Part shown: positions 49,442-61,037 of the stretch, piece by piece
How the letters are laid out: each line of letters begins with the position of its first letter
Numbering within the stretch: position 1 is the first letter of the stretch
Assembly (NCBI GenBank): GCA_020832665.1
Contig: JAFIEG010000014.1
Span: 1-64,000, forward strand
Origin: Pararhodobacter sp.
GTDB lineage: Bacteria > Pseudomonadota > Alphaproteobacteria > Rhodobacterales > Rhodobacteraceae
Length of the DNA stretch: 64,000 nucleotides
Direction: 5' to 3'
The notes under the pieces: generated by a model
The model's input: only the letters and a program-made list of their open reading frames with translations
The model's database searches: none
Told to the model about the DNA's origin: nothing
Program-made: the position numbers and the translations under genes

Positions 49442-50632
49442 ATGCGTCTGGTGCCGCTTCTGACCGCTGCGATTGTTGTGGTGACGCTCTACATGATCGT
49501 GATGGAGCGTGAGACGCTCTATGCCCTTGCCGGGGTCGCCCCCGGGCAAGAAATCGTGGCCGAGCCAGAAGAGGCGCCCGAGCCCCGCCTGCGCGTGGTC
49601 GTACAACGCTTCGAGATTCGCGACATCGAAAGCGTCGTGGTGCTGCGCGGGCGCACGCAGCTTGCGCGCACGGTCGAGATGCTGGCCGAGACCAGCGGAA
49701 GGGTCATCTCGGAGCCGCTGGCGCGCGGTTCTTCGGTCAGCGAGGGCGATGTGCTGTGCGAGCTTGACCCCGGCACGCGCCGCGCCAGCCTGGCCGAGGC
49801 CGAGGCACGGCTGGCCGAGGCCGAGATCAATTTCACCGCCGCCACGCGGCTCAGCGAGGGCGGCTTTGCCGCGCAGACGCGCGTGGTTTCGGCCGAGGCC
49901 GCGGTGCGTGCCGCCGAAGCCGGGGTAGAGGCCGCGCGCGCCGAGCTGGAAAGGCTGCAGATACGCGCACCCTTCGACGGCATCCTTGAGGCCGAGAGCG
50001 CCGAGCGCGGCAGCCTGCTCAGCCCCGGGGGGCGCTGTGCCACGGTGCTGCGGCTGGATCCGATCATCCTGGTGGGCCATGCTGCCGAAACCCAGATCGA
50101 CCGGCTGGAGAGCGGCGCCCTGGCCGGCGCGCGGCTGTCGAATGGCGAAGAGGTGGTGGGGCAGGTCAGCTTCGTGTCGCGTTCGGCCGACCCGGCCACC
50201 CGCACCTTTCGGGTGGAAGTGACCGTGCCCAACCCCGATCTGCGCATTCGCGACGGCGTGAGCGCCGATATCCTGATCGCCGCCCAGGCCACGCGCGGCC
50301 ATCTGGTGCCCGGCTCGGCACTGACCTTGAATGACGAGGGGCTCCTTGGCCTGCGGGTGCTGGATGAGGATGAGCGGGTCGGTTTCAAGCCGGTGACGGT
50401 GCTGCGCGATTCGCCGCAGGGTTTCTGGGTGTCGGGGTTGCCCGAGTCGGTGGATGTGATCGTTGTCGGGCACGAATATGTGCGCGACGGCGCGCGGGTC
50501 GAGGCGGTGCGCCGCGAGAATGGCAATGGCGAGGCCGCGGTCGAGGGCCCGGCCGCTTCGCAAGCCATCGGCGAGGCGATCGGCGAGGCCGGCGAGACGG
50601 CCCCGCCCGGCGCCGGCGAGAGCGAGGAATAG
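49442..50632 (+). CDS. RND efflux membrane fusion protein
   Basis: A 396-residue periplasmic adaptor. A membrane or signal helix (VPLLTAAIVVVTLYMIVM) is followed by the barrel-sandwich part (ARTVEMLAETSGRVISEPLA, GSSVSEGDVLCELDPGTRRA), a helical hairpin rich in Ala/Glu (residues about 115-170), the second half of the lipoyl-like domain (IRAPFDGILEAESAERGSLL), and a beta-barrel. It is translated from ATG with AAAGGA upstream. It lies four bases before the RND pump gene, its certain partner. No outer-membrane channel gene is present. Confidence 0.93.
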   Translation: MRLVPLLTAAIVVVTLYMIVMERETLYALAGVAPGQEIVAEPEEAPEPRLRVVVQRFEIRDIESVVVLRGRTQLARTVEMLAETSGRVISEPLARGSSVSEGDVLCELDPGTRRASLAEAEARLAEAEINFTAATRLSEGGFAAQTRVVSAEAAVRAAEAGVEAARAELERLQIRAPFDGILEAESAERGSLLSPGGRCATVLRLDPIILVGHAAETQIDRLESGALAGARLSNGEEVVGQVSFVSRSADPATRTFRVEVTVPNPDLRIRDGVSADILIAAQATRGHLVPGSALTLNDEGLLGLRVLDEDERVGFKPVTVLRDSPQGFWVSGLPESVDVIVVGHEYVRDGARVEAVRRENGNGEAAVEGPAASQAIGEAIGEAGETAPPGAGESEE

Positions 50633-50636
50633 GGCG

Positions 50637-53600
50637 ATGCGCGGCATCATCGACTGGGCCGCCGCCCATGCGCGAATGATCGTGGCGCTGATCGTGCTGA
50701 CGCTGGGCGCGGGCGGTCTGGCCTATGTCGGCCTGCCCAAGGAAGGCGAGCCCGATATCGAGGTGCCGGCGCTGTTTGTCTCGGTGCCCTTTCCCGGCAT
50801 CTCGGCCAGCGACAGCGAAACCCTGCTGGTCAGGCCGATGGAGCAGGAGCTGGCCGGGCTCGACGGTCTGCGCCAGATGACGGCAACGGCGGCGAACAAC
50901 TATGCCGGCATCGTGCTGGAATTCGAATTCGGCTGGGACAAGAACGCCACCATCGCCGATGTGCGCGACCGCATGAGCCGCGTCGAATCGCAGTTTCCCG
51001 AAGGGTACGACCGCTATTCGGTCAACGAGTTCAACTTCTCGGAGTTTCCCGTCGTCATCATCGCCGTGTCGGGCGAGGTGCCCGAGCGCACGCTCTTGCG
51101 CGCCGCGCGCGATCTGCGCCGCGCCATCGAGGGGCTGGAGCCGGTGCTGTCGGCCGATATCGCCGGGGTGCGCGACGAGATGGTCGAGGTGGTGATCGAG
51201 CCGCTCAGGCTGGAGGCCTACAACGTTACCGCGCAAGAACTGATCAATGCGGTGACGATGAACAACCAGCTTGTCGCCGCCGGCGAGATCGAGAGCGAGA
51301 GCGGGCGCTTCTCGCTCAGCCTGCCGGGCAGTTTCGAGGATGTGCAGGACATCTACGCGCTGCCGATCAAGGTCAATGGCGACAGCGTGGTAACGCTGGG
51401 CGATCTGGCCACCATCCAGCTTACCTTTCAGGACCGCGAGGGTACCGCTCGCTTTCAGGGCACCGATGCGCTGGCGCTGCAGGTGGTCATGCGCCGCGGC
51501 TTCAACCTGATCGACACCGTGGGCGAGGTGCGCGCCGCCATCGAGGCCGAGCGCGCAACCTGGCCCGAAGAGCTGCGCGCCTCGGTCGCCGTCACCCCGG
51601 CGCTGGACCGCTCGCATCAGGTGGAATCGATGATCAGCCAGCTCGAGGGCTCGGTGCTGACCGCCATCGCGCTGGTGATGATCGTGGTGTTGTCGGCTCT
51701 GGGCACGCGCTCGGCGCTTCTTGTGGGGTTTGCCATTCCCACCTCGTTCCTGCTGTGCTTCATCCTGCTTGGCGCGCTCAACGTCACCATATCGAACATC
51801 GTCATGTTTGCGCTGATCCTGGCGGTGGGGATGCTTGTTGATGGCGCCGTGGTGGTCACCGAATATGCCGACAAGCGCATCCAGGCCGGCGACGGGCCGA
51901 TGCGGGCCTATACAAGCGCCGCCAAGCGCATGTTCTGGCCGATTACCGCCTCGACGGCGACGACGCTTTGCGCATTCCTGCCGATGCTGTTCTGGCCCGG
52001 CGTGGCAGGCGAGTTCATGGGCATGCTGCCTCTGACGCTGATCTTCGTGCTGACTGCCTCGCTGATCGTGGCGCTGGTCTTCCTGCCCATCGTCGGCGGC
52101 GTGAGCGGGCGCATCGCGGCGCGCTTCGAGGCCGGCTCGGCGCAGCTGCGCCGCCTGCCCTGGCTGCTACGGCTGCCGTTTCTGGCCGCGGCGCTGGCGC
52201 TGGTGGCGGGCGGCGCGCTCGTGCTGCTCAATCCGGCGCTGGCGGGCCTGCCCTCGGGGCCGGGGGTGGTGTCGGCGCTGCCCGGCGCGCTGATGGTGAT
52301 GGCCGGCGCCGTGGCGCTTTCCATCACCATGGGCGCGGTGATGCCCCGACGCGATCCGCAATCGGTGCCGGCCGGGCACCGGCGCACGCTGTTTGGCCAT
52401 TTCGTCAAGCTGCTGGTGGGCAACCCGGTAATGCCCTTCGTCGCCATTGGCGCGGTGGCCTTCGTGGTGTTCCAGGTCTTTACATATTACGGCGAGAACA
52501 ATTACGGCGTCGCCTTCTTCGTCGATACCGAGCCCGAGCAGGGCATCGTATATGCGCGCGCGCGCGGCAACCTGTCGCTGGCCGAAAAGGACGCGCTGTT
52601 GCGCCAGGTCGAAGCGGTGGTGCTCAACGAGCCGGGTGTGGCGGCCAGCTTTGCCTTTGCCGGGCAGGGCGGGCTGAACACCAATACCGGCGGCGCCCGC
52701 GGTCCGCGCGATGCCATCGGCCAGATCCAGTTCGAGCTCTTGAACTGGGATCAGCGCGGCGACGACCCGTCGCTTCGCGGCCAGGTCATCCTTGACCGCA
52801 TGCAGGCCGAATTCGACCGCATCCCGGGCATATACACCGAATACATGATCATGTCCGGCGGGCCGGCGGGGCAGAAACCGCTGCATCTGCGCCTGACCGG
52901 CGATGATTTCGACGCACTGGAAGAAGCGGTCGAGGTGGTGATCGCCGAGTTGGCCGAAACACCGGGCGTGATCGATATCGAGGATTCGCGCCCCCTTCCC
53001 GGCATTGACTGGGAAATTCGCGTCGATACCGCCCGCGCGGGGCGTTTCGGGGCCGATGTGGCCACCGTCGGCGGCATGGTGCAGCTGGTCACGCGCGGGC
53101 TGATGCTCGACACGATGCGGGTGGAAACCTCGGACGAGGAGATCGAGATTCGCGTGCGCCTGCCGGCGGGCGACCGGCTGCTTTCGACGCTCGACACGCT
53201 GCGCGTGCAGACCCGGGCCGGGATGGTGCCGCTGTCGAATTTCGTCACCCGCGAGGCGGTGGCGCTGCGCGGCCAGATCGAGCGGGTGGACGAGCAGCGC
53301 TATTTCGATGTCAGGGCCGGCGTGGCGTCTGATCTGTATGACGTGCGCGATGGCCAGGGCAATTCGCTGCGTGTGATCGAGCGCGCGCAGGTCGATGCGC
53401 GCGCCCATCCCGATGGCTCGGAAGCCGCGCGCGCGGCGACGGCGCTGCGCGAGGAGATCCGCGCCGCCGGCCAGCGTCTGGTGCCGATCACGCCGAGCGA
53501 GCGCATCGATCGGCTCAGCGCCTGGCTTCAGGCCGAGAATCCGTTGCCCGCAGGGGTGAACTGGGAGTGGACCGGCGAGCAGCAGGACCAGGAGGAAAGC

Positions 53601-54365
53601 ACCCAGTTCCTGCTCTTTGCCTTCGCAGCCTCGCTGGGGCTGATGTTCATCATCCTGCTGGCGCAGTTCAACAGCCTCTACAATTCGGTGCTGGTGCTGC
53701 TGGCGGTGATCATGTCCACCGCCGGGGTGCTGATCGGTATGCTGGTGATGGAGCAGTCCTTCTCGGTGATCATGACCGGGACCGGGATTCTGGCGTTGGC
53801 CGGGATCGTGGTGAACAACAATATCGTGCTGATCGACACCTATCAGGAATATGCGCGCTACATGCCGCGCATCGAGGCGATCATTCGTACCGCCGAGGCG
53901 CGCATCCGCCCGGTGCTGCTGACCACCATCACCACCATGGCCGGGCTGACACCGATGATGCTGGGCGTGTCGATCGATTTCTGGAATGGCGGTTACACGC
54001 TCGATGCGCCGGCGGCGATCTGGTGGAAGCAGCTGGCGACGGCGGTGGTGTTTGGCCTCGGCATCGCCACGCTGCTGACGCTCTTGGTCACGCCCTCGCT
54101 TCTGGCGGCAAGGGTCTGGCTGTCGGTGGGGCTGGCGGCACTGGCGCCGCATATGGCGGCGTTGGCCAACGGGCGCGCGCGCGCCGATCTGGCGCTGCGC
54201 CGCCAGACCGGGCGTGTGCGCCATGCCGAAATCATCTGGGACCCGGTGGCGCTGCCCCAGGCCGCGCCCGAGGCCGCGCCGGGCGCGGCCGGGGCCGATG
54301 CGCCGGGCGAAGACGGCACCACGCGCCGCGCCCGGCAAGGCAAGCCGCTGCACGCAGCCGAATAG
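50637..54365 (+). CDS. RND family efflux transporter permease
   Basis: A 1242-residue inner-membrane pump, longer than the usual 1020-1060. The first helix (MIVALIVLTLGAGGLAYVGL) is followed by the porter domain, then helices 2-6 with the proton-relay segment LAVGMLVDGAVVVTEYADKR (Asp in helix 4). The second half mirrors this (LAGIVVNNNIVLIDTYQEYA). Extra length includes a hydrophobic insertion at about residues 500-590 (several added helices in the middle) and a C-terminal Ala/Gly-rich tail. Substrates are unknown; the sequence is closer to the AcrB-like multidrug group than to the metal pumps. Confidence 0.93.
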   Translation: MRGIIDWAAAHARMIVALIVLTLGAGGLAYVGLPKEGEPDIEVPALFVSVPFPGISASDSETLLVRPMEQELAGLDGLRQMTATAANNYAGIVLEFEFGWDKNATIADVRDRMSRVESQFPEGYDRYSVNEFNFSEFPVVIIAVSGEVPERTLLRAARDLRRAIEGLEPVLSADIAGVRDEMVEVVIEPLRLEAYNVTAQELINAVTMNNQLVAAGEIESESGRFSLSLPGSFEDVQDIYALPIKVNGDSVVTLGDLATIQLTFQDREGTARFQGTDALALQVVMRRGFNLIDTVGEVRAAIEAERATWPEELRASVAVTPALDRSHQVESMISQLEGSVLTAIALVMIVVLSALGTRSALLVGFAIPTSFLLCFILLGALNVTISNIVMFALILAVGMLVDGAVVVTEYADKRIQAGDGPMRAYTSAAKRMFWPITASTATTLCAFLPMLFWPGVAGEFMGMLPLTLIFVLTASLIVALVFLPIVGGVSGRIAARFEAGSAQLRRLPWLLRLPFLAAALALVAGGALVLLNPALAGLPSGPGVVSALPGALMVMAGAVALSITMGAVMPRRDPQSVPAGHRRTLFGHFVKLLVGNPVMPFVAIGAVAFVVFQVFTYYGENNYGVAFFVDTEPEQGIVYARARGNLSLAEKDALLRQVEAVVLNEPGVAASFAFAGQGGLNTNTGGARGPRDAIGQIQFELLNWDQRGDDPSLRGQVILDRMQAEFDRIPGIYTEYMIMSGGPAGQKPLHLRLTGDDFDALEEAVEVVIAELAETPGVIDIEDSRPLPGIDWEIRVDTARAGRFGADVATVGGMVQLVTRGLMLDTMRVETSDEEIEIRVRLPAGDRLLSTLDTLRVQTRAGMVPLSNFVTREAVALRGQIERVDEQRYFDVRAGVASDLYDVRDGQGNSLRVIERAQVDARAHPDGSEAARAATALREEIRAAGQRLVPITPSERIDRLSAWLQAENPLPAGVNWEWTGEQQDQEESTQFLLFAFAASLGLMFIILLAQFNSLYNSVLVLLAVIMSTAGVLIGMLVMEQSFSVIMTGTGILALAGIVVNNNIVLIDTYQEYARYMPRIEAIIRTAEARIRPVLLTTITTMAGLTPMMLGVSIDFWNGGYTLDAPAAIWWKQLATAVVFGLGIATLLTLLVTPSLLAARVWLSVGLAALAPHMAALANGRARADLALRRQTGRVRHAEIIWDPVALPQAAPEAAPGAAGADAPGEDGTTRRARQGKPLHAAE

Positions 54366-54419
54366 GCGGGGCAGGGGGGATCACGGCGGGTTCACCAAAG
54401 AACGGTCAGGCCAATTGAA

Positions 54420-54500
54420 GCGATGCATTTGCGCAGGCACGGGCGGGGCTGATATCCGAACCCGATCCAACCAAACCAGACCGGGCTTCAGGGAATATGC
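54420..54500. repeat. degenerate relative of the dispersed repeat
   Basis: GCACGGGCGGGGCTGATATC and CCCGATCCAACCAAACCAGA keep parts of the repeat centre and arm but in altered order. Assignment is weak. Confidence 0.3.
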
Positions 54501-54562
54501 CCGCCTGCGCAATGGCAAGGGCATGCTTGAGGCGAGGTGCCGGTGACAAAAGCGGCGCGGCT

Positions 54563-56207
<1,645 letters not shown>

Positions 56208-56226
56208 GGCCCTGGAAGGATTTGGA

Positions 56227-56625
56227 ATGTTTGGCATACCCGGAAAATCGCCGGTCACCCTGACCGAGGCCGCCGAGCGCCACATCGCGCGGCTGATGGC
56301 GCGCCAGGGCAAGGCGGGGCTGCGCATTGGCGTCAAGAAGGGCGGCTGCGCGGGCATGGAATACACGATGGAGTTTGCCGACGAGGTTGGCGAGCATGAG
56401 GAAGTTGTCGAGCAGGGCGAGGCGCGGGTGATCATCGCGCCGATGGCGCAGATGTTCCTGTTCGGCACCGAGATCGATTACCAGACCGGCTTGCTGGAAA
56501 GCGGTTTCCAGTTTCGCAACCCCAATGTGTCGGAAGCCTGCGGCTGCGGCGAATCGATCAAGTTCGACGATGTCGAAACGCTCACCGCGCGTCAGGCCGA
56601 GTTGAAATCGCGCGCGGCCGAGTAG
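56227..56625 (+). CDS. A-type Fe-S cluster carrier (SufA/IscA/ErpA family)
   Basis: A 132-residue A-type carrier that passes [2Fe-2S] or [4Fe-4S] clusters to apoproteins. The three cluster cysteines are visible at 41 (KKGGCAGMEY) and 105/107 (SEACGCGES), in the standard spacing. The C-terminus is extended by about 18 residues beyond the CGCG motif. GGAAGG lies six bases before ATG; the gene follows sufT after 19 bp, so it is co-transcribed. Clients in this window could include IspG, BoxA and the glycosylase. Confidence 0.94.
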   Translation: MFGIPGKSPVTLTEAAERHIARLMARQGKAGLRIGVKKGGCAGMEYTMEFADEVGEHEEVVEQGEARVIIAPMAQMFLFGTEIDYQTGLLESGFQFRNPNVSEACGCGESIKFDDVETLTARQAELKSRAAE

Positions 56626-56711
56626 TGCCGCCTTTTCCGGCAGCTTCGGCCTGCCGGGTTTGATCCGGGCCGCGGGCTCGGCTATCAGCATGGGCAAAAC
56701 GGAGAGTGCCC

Positions 56712-57455
56712 ATGCCCGACACACCCCCGCCACGCAAGCTTGCCGCCGGTAACTGGAAGATGAACGGGCTGGGCGCCGATCTGGCCGAGGCGCGCGCGCT
56801 GGCTGCAGCGCATGCGGCACCGGAGGTGGGCGTGCTGCTGTGCCCGCCCGCCACGCTGATCAGTCGCATGGCCGAGGCGCTGGCGGGCAGCGCCATCGCG
56901 CTGGGCGGGCAGGATTGCCACGCCGCCGCCAAGGGCGCGCATACCGGCGATATCTCGGCGCATATGCTGGCCGATGCCGGTGCGAGCCATGTCATTCTGG
57001 GCCATTCCGAGCGCCGCGCCGATCATGGCGAAACCTCGGCGCAGGTGGCCGCCAAGCTGCGCGCGGCCTGGGCGGCGGGGCTGGTGGGCATTGTCTGCCT
57101 GGGTGAGAGCGAGCAAGAGCGTGCCACGGGGCGCACGCTCGATGTGGTGGGCGCGCAATTGGCGCAGTCGCTGCCCGAGGGGGCGCATGCCGCCAACACC
57201 GTCATCGCATACGAGCCGGTCTGGGCCATCGGCAGCGGGCACACGCCATCGGCGGGCGAAATCGCCGAGGTGCACGCCTTTCTGCGTGCCCATGCGCCTG
57301 ATCCAGGCATCACGTTGATTTATGGCGGCTCGGTCAACCCGGCCAATGCCGCCGATATCTTTGCCATCGAGGGGGTGGATGGCGCGCTGGTCGGTGGTGC
57401 TTCGCTCAAGGCAGCCGATTTCGGTGCAATCATCGCCGCACTTCGGGTCTCCTGA
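56712..57455 (+). CDS. tpiA: triosephosphate isomerase
   Basis: TpiA interconverts dihydroxyacetone phosphate and glyceraldehyde 3-phosphate. The 247-residue barrel shows AGNWKMNG (Asn/Lys), HVILGHSERRADHGE (catalytic His), VIAYEPVWAIGSGHTPS (catalytic Glu), and LIYGGSVNPANA plus ALVGGASLKAADF (phosphate binding). The ATG at 56712 has GGAGAG upstream, better than the GTG at 56706. It is a single gene between the A-type carrier and glmU. Confidence 0.97.
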   Translation: MPDTPPPRKLAAGNWKMNGLGADLAEARALAAAHAAPEVGVLLCPPATLISRMAEALAGSAIALGGQDCHAAAKGAHTGDISAHMLADAGASHVILGHSERRADHGETSAQVAAKLRAAWAAGLVGIVCLGESEQERATGRTLDVVGAQLAQSLPEGAHAANTVIAYEPVWAIGSGHTPSAGEIAEVHAFLRAHAPDPGITLIYGGSVNPANAADIFAIEGVDGALVGGASLKAADFGAIIAALRVS

Positions 57456-57565
57456 GCGGGCATAAATCTGCCTTTGTTTCATCCTGTCACGCCATGTGAA
57501 CGCCCATGCGCTTGCCCGGTACGTTCCGATAGGCGAAAACCGGGTAAAAGAGCAGGGTTTCTTTC

Positions 57566-58915
57566 ATGTCCATTGCCGTCGTGATCCTGGCCGCGGGCCA
57601 GGGAAGCCGAATGAATTCCGACCTGCCCAAGGTGCTGCACCCGCTTGCCGGGGTGCCGCTGATTGCGCATGCGCTGCGCACCGCGCAGGCGCTGGAGCCG
57701 GCGCGGCTGGTGGTGGTGACGGGCCACGGCCTTGAGGCGGTGACGCGCGCGGTGCAAGAACATGCGCCCGAGGCGCTGATCGCGCATCAGGATCAGCAGT
57801 TGGGCACCGCGCATGCCGTGGCGCAGACGCGCGCGGCGCTCGAGGGGTTTTCGGGCGATCTTCTGGTGCTCTATGGCGACACGCCTTTCGTGCGGGAGGA
57901 AACGCTGCAGGCGATGCGCGCCGCTCGCGGCGAACACGCGCTGGTGGTGCTGGGTTTCGATGCCGCCGATCCGGGCCGCTATGGCCGGCTGGTGACACAA
58001 GGCGAGCGGCTGGAGCGCATTGTCGAATACAAGGATGCCAGCGCGGCAGAACGCGCCCTGACGCTGTGCAATTCCGGCGTGCTTTGCGCCGACAAGGAGC
58101 GGTTGTTCAGCCTTGTCGATGCGGTCGGCAATGACAACGCCTCGGGCGAGTATTACCTCACCGACACGGTGGCGCTGGCCCGCGCGCAGGGGCTTTCGGC
58201 CGGCGTGGTGCGCTGCGACGAGGCCGAGACGCTGGGTATCAACACCCGCGCCGAACTCGCCGCCGCCGAGGCGCGCTTTCAGGCCGGTGCGCGCGCTGCG
58301 GCGCTCGAAGACGGCGTCACCCTCACCGCGCCCGAGACGGTGTATTTTGCCTTCGACACGGTAATCGGCCGCGATGCGGTGGTGGGCCCGCATGTGGTGT
58401 TCGGCCCCGGCGTGAGCGTGGAATCGGGCGCCGAGATCCGCGCCTTTTGCCATCTTGAGGGCTGCCATGTCAGCCGAGGCGCGCAGGTCGGCCCATTCGC
58501 GCGGCTGCGCCCGGGCGCGGAACTGGCCGAGGATGTGCGCGTGGGCAATTTCGTCGAGATCAAGAATGCCATTCTCGACGAGGGTGCAAAGGTCAATCAC
58601 CTGTCCTATATAGGCGACGCACACTTGGGCGAGGGCGCCAATATCGGCGCCGGCACGGTGACCTGCAATTATGACGGGGTGTTCAAGCACCATACCGAGA
58701 TTGGCGCGCGCGCCTTCATCGGCTCGGACACGATGCTGGTGGCGCCGGTGCGCGTGGGCGCGGACGCAATGACCGGCTCGGGCTCGGTGATCACCGAGGA
58801 TGTGCCCGATGGCGCGCTGGCGCTGGGCCGCGCCCGGCAAGTGGTCAAGCCAGGCCTGGCGCAGCGGCTGATGGCGAGGCTGCGGGCGCAAAAGGCGGAC
58901 AAGGGAAAGGGGTGA
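57566..58915 (+). CDS. glmU: bifunctional UDP-GlcNAc pyrophosphorylase / GlcN-1-P acetyltransferase
   Basis: GlmU makes UDP-GlcNAc from glucosamine-1-phosphate, the precursor for peptidoglycan and LPS. The 449-residue product has the pyrophosphorylase domain (VILAAGQGSRMNSDLPKVLH, LYGDTPFV, NSGVLCADKE) and the left-handed beta-helix acetyltransferase domain (VGPFARLRPGAEL, GNFVEIKNA, HLSYIGDAHLG, NIGAGTVTCNYDG). It lies four bases before glmS, forming the common glmUS operon. No anomaly. Confidence 0.97.
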   Translation: MSIAVVILAAGQGSRMNSDLPKVLHPLAGVPLIAHALRTAQALEPARLVVVTGHGLEAVTRAVQEHAPEALIAHQDQQLGTAHAVAQTRAALEGFSGDLLVLYGDTPFVREETLQAMRAARGEHALVVLGFDAADPGRYGRLVTQGERLERIVEYKDASAAERALTLCNSGVLCADKERLFSLVDAVGNDNASGEYYLTDTVALARAQGLSAGVVRCDEAETLGINTRAELAAAEARFQAGARAAALEDGVTLTAPETVYFAFDTVIGRDAVVGPHVVFGPGVSVESGAEIRAFCHLEGCHVSRGAQVGPFARLRPGAELAEDVRVGNFVEIKNAILDEGAKVNHLSYIGDAHLGEGANIGAGTVTCNYDGVFKHHTEIGARAFIGSDTMLVAPVRVGADAMTGSGSVITEDVPDGALALGRARQVVKPGLAQRLMARLRAQKADKGKG

Positions 58916-58919
58916 GCGC

Positions 58920-60737
58920 ATGTGTGGGATCGTCGGCGTTCTGGGCACGCATCAGGTAGCCCCGATCATTCTCGATGCGCTGCGCCGGCTCGAATATCGC
59001 GGCTATGACAGCGCCGGCATCGCCACCGTGAATGAGGGCCTGCTCGACCGGCGGCGCACGCTGGGCAAGCTGGTCAACCTGTCCGACCTGCTGGTGCACG
59101 AGCCGCTGCCCGGGCGCGCGGGCATCGGCCATACGCGTTGGGCCACGCATGGCGCCCCCAGCGTCAGCAACGCCCATCCGCATCGCAACGGGCGCGTGGC
59201 GGTGGTGCATAACGGCATCATCGAGAACTTCCGCGCGCTCAGGGCCGAGATGGCCGCCGCCGGCTTGATCCATGAAAGCGAGACCGACACCGAAACCGTG
59301 GCGGTGCTGGTGCGCCACAACATGGATCAGGGAATGACCCCGGTCGAGGCCGCGCGCACCACGCTGGCCCGGCTGGAGGGGGCCTTTGCGCTGGCATTTC
59401 TTTTCGAGGGCGAGAACGATCTGATGATTGGCGCGCGCAAGGGCTCGCCCCTGGTCATCGGTCATGGCGAGGGCGAGATGTTTCTGGGCTCGGATGCGCT
59501 GGCGCTGGCGCCGCTGACCGAGCGCATCACCTATCTTGAAGAAGGCGACTGGGCGGTGATCACCCGCGCCGGGGCCGAGATATTCGATGCTCAGGGCCGG
59601 CGCGCCAACCGCGCCCTGGCCCGTGTGCGGCTCGATCAGGCGGCGGTGGACAAGGGTGGGCACCGCCATTTCATGGCCAAGGAAATTGCCGAGCAGCCCG
59701 CCGTTCTGGGTGCAGCGCTGAATTTCCATCTCAGCGAAGACAAGAGCGCACTGGCCCTGCCCGAGGAGGTGGATTTCGCAACCTGCGACCGGCTGACGCT
59801 GGTTGCCTGCGGCACCGGCTTCTATGCCGCGCAATTGGCGAAGTACTGGTTCGAGCAGCTTGCCGGCCTGCCCTGCGAGACCGATATCGCTTCCGAATAC
59901 CGCTATCGCCAGCCAGTGCTGACCCGGCAGAACATGGCCGTCTTCATCAGCCAGTCAGGCGAGACCGCCGATACACTGGCCGCGCTGCGCCATGTGCAGG
60001 GGCAGGTGGCGCGCTCGATCGGGGTGATCAACGTGCCCAGCTCGTCGATCGCGCGCGAAACCGATGTGGCGCTGCCCATCCTGGCCGGGCCCGAGATCAG
60101 TGTCGCCTCGACCAAGGCCTTCACCGCGCAGCTGTTGGTGCTTTTCCTGATGGCGCTCAAGGCCGGGCAGGACCGCGGGCGGCTTTCAACCGAGCAACTG
60201 GCCGAGCATCTGCAAATGCTTCAGACCCTGCCGGGTCTGATGCGTGCCGCGCTCGACCGCGAGGAAGAGATCGCCACATTGGCGCATGAGCTTGCCGGGG
60301 TCGAACACGCGCTGTTCATGGGCCGTGGGCCGATGTATCCGCTGGCGCTGGAAGCGGCGCTCAAGCTCAAGGAAATCAGCTATATCCATGCCGAGGGCTA
60401 TGCCTCGGGCGAACTCAAGCACGGCCCCATCGCGCTGATCGACGAAGCCATGCCGGTCTTCGTGCTGGCCCCGCGCGACGAGCTGTTCGCCAAGACCGTG
60501 TCGAACATGCAGGAGGTGCTGGCGCGGCACGGGCAGGTGGTGCTGTTTTCCGACCGCACCGGATTGGCCGAGGCGGGCGCGGTGCCGCACAGCCTGGCCA
60601 TGCCCGAAGTGCCGCCGCTACTGGCGCCTTTCGTCTATGCCGTGCCGGTGCAGCTTCTGGCCTATCACGCGGCGCTGGCGCGCGGCACCGATGTCGATCA
60701 GCCGCGCAATCTGGCGAAATCGGTGACGGTTGAGTGA
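58920..60737 (+). CDS. glmS: glutamine--fructose-6-phosphate aminotransferase (isomerizing)
   Basis: GlmS converts fructose-6-phosphate and glutamine to glucosamine-6-phosphate. The 605-residue sequence begins MCGIVGVLG with the N-terminal nucleophile Cys exposed after Met removal. The glutaminase part includes GHTRWATHGAPS and HNGIIENF; the two SIS domains include VACGTGFYAAQLAKY, ISQSGETADTLAAL, GRGPMYPLALEAALKLKEIS and the C-terminal DQPRNLAKSVTVE. No glmS ribozyme would be expected in this group, and none is seen. Confidence 0.98.
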   Translation: MCGIVGVLGTHQVAPIILDALRRLEYRGYDSAGIATVNEGLLDRRRTLGKLVNLSDLLVHEPLPGRAGIGHTRWATHGAPSVSNAHPHRNGRVAVVHNGIIENFRALRAEMAAAGLIHESETDTETVAVLVRHNMDQGMTPVEAARTTLARLEGAFALAFLFEGENDLMIGARKGSPLVIGHGEGEMFLGSDALALAPLTERITYLEEGDWAVITRAGAEIFDAQGRRANRALARVRLDQAAVDKGGHRHFMAKEIAEQPAVLGAALNFHLSEDKSALALPEEVDFATCDRLTLVACGTGFYAAQLAKYWFEQLAGLPCETDIASEYRYRQPVLTRQNMAVFISQSGETADTLAALRHVQGQVARSIGVINVPSSSIARETDVALPILAGPEISVASTKAFTAQLLVLFLMALKAGQDRGRLSTEQLAEHLQMLQTLPGLMRAALDREEEIATLAHELAGVEHALFMGRGPMYPLALEAALKLKEISYIHAEGYASGELKHGPIALIDEAMPVFVLAPRDELFAKTVSNMQEVLARHGQVVLFSDRTGLAEAGAVPHSLAMPEVPPLLAPFVYAVPVQLLAYHAALARGTDVDQPRNLAKSVTVE

Positions 60738-61037
60738 TACGGGCTTGGGTGGATTGCATCGGCGCAAGCGCGGGCGGATGACCGGGCCGGAAAAAAGGCA
60801 GGCGGTTGTTCCCGCCCCTGCCTTGCCCCGACATGACCGCCATCGAGAGCATGTCGCACAAATCAGAAGGGAACCGATTTTGCGCAAAAGGCGTTCGATA
60901 ACAGCAGGCCAAAGCCTGTCGCGTGAATGCGAATGTGCGCGACACGCTCTTGGGGCTCGCAGCAGCGCGCCGATATGCTAGGAATTTCCATCTGCTGACG
61001 AATCCGTGATTGTCTTTTCCAAAGTTGTCGGAGTGCC
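60738..61037. other. 300-bp intergenic region after glmS
   Basis: The first 60 bases (GATACGGGCTTGGGTGGATT, CGCGGGCGGATGACC) faintly resemble the dispersed repeat. The rest is of mixed composition with CGATAACAGCAGGCC and GGAATTTCCATCTGC. No gene and no clear promoter are found. Confidence 0.4.

Noticed and set aside
52167-54353. A 728-codon minus-strand frame.
   Set aside because: It is antisense to the RND pump, with composition typical of antisense frames (His/Gln/Arg-rich).
60738-60790. A sixth copy of the dispersed repeat after glmS.
   Set aside because: Only scattered short matches remain (CGGGCTTGGGT, CGCGGGCGGATG); too weak to count.
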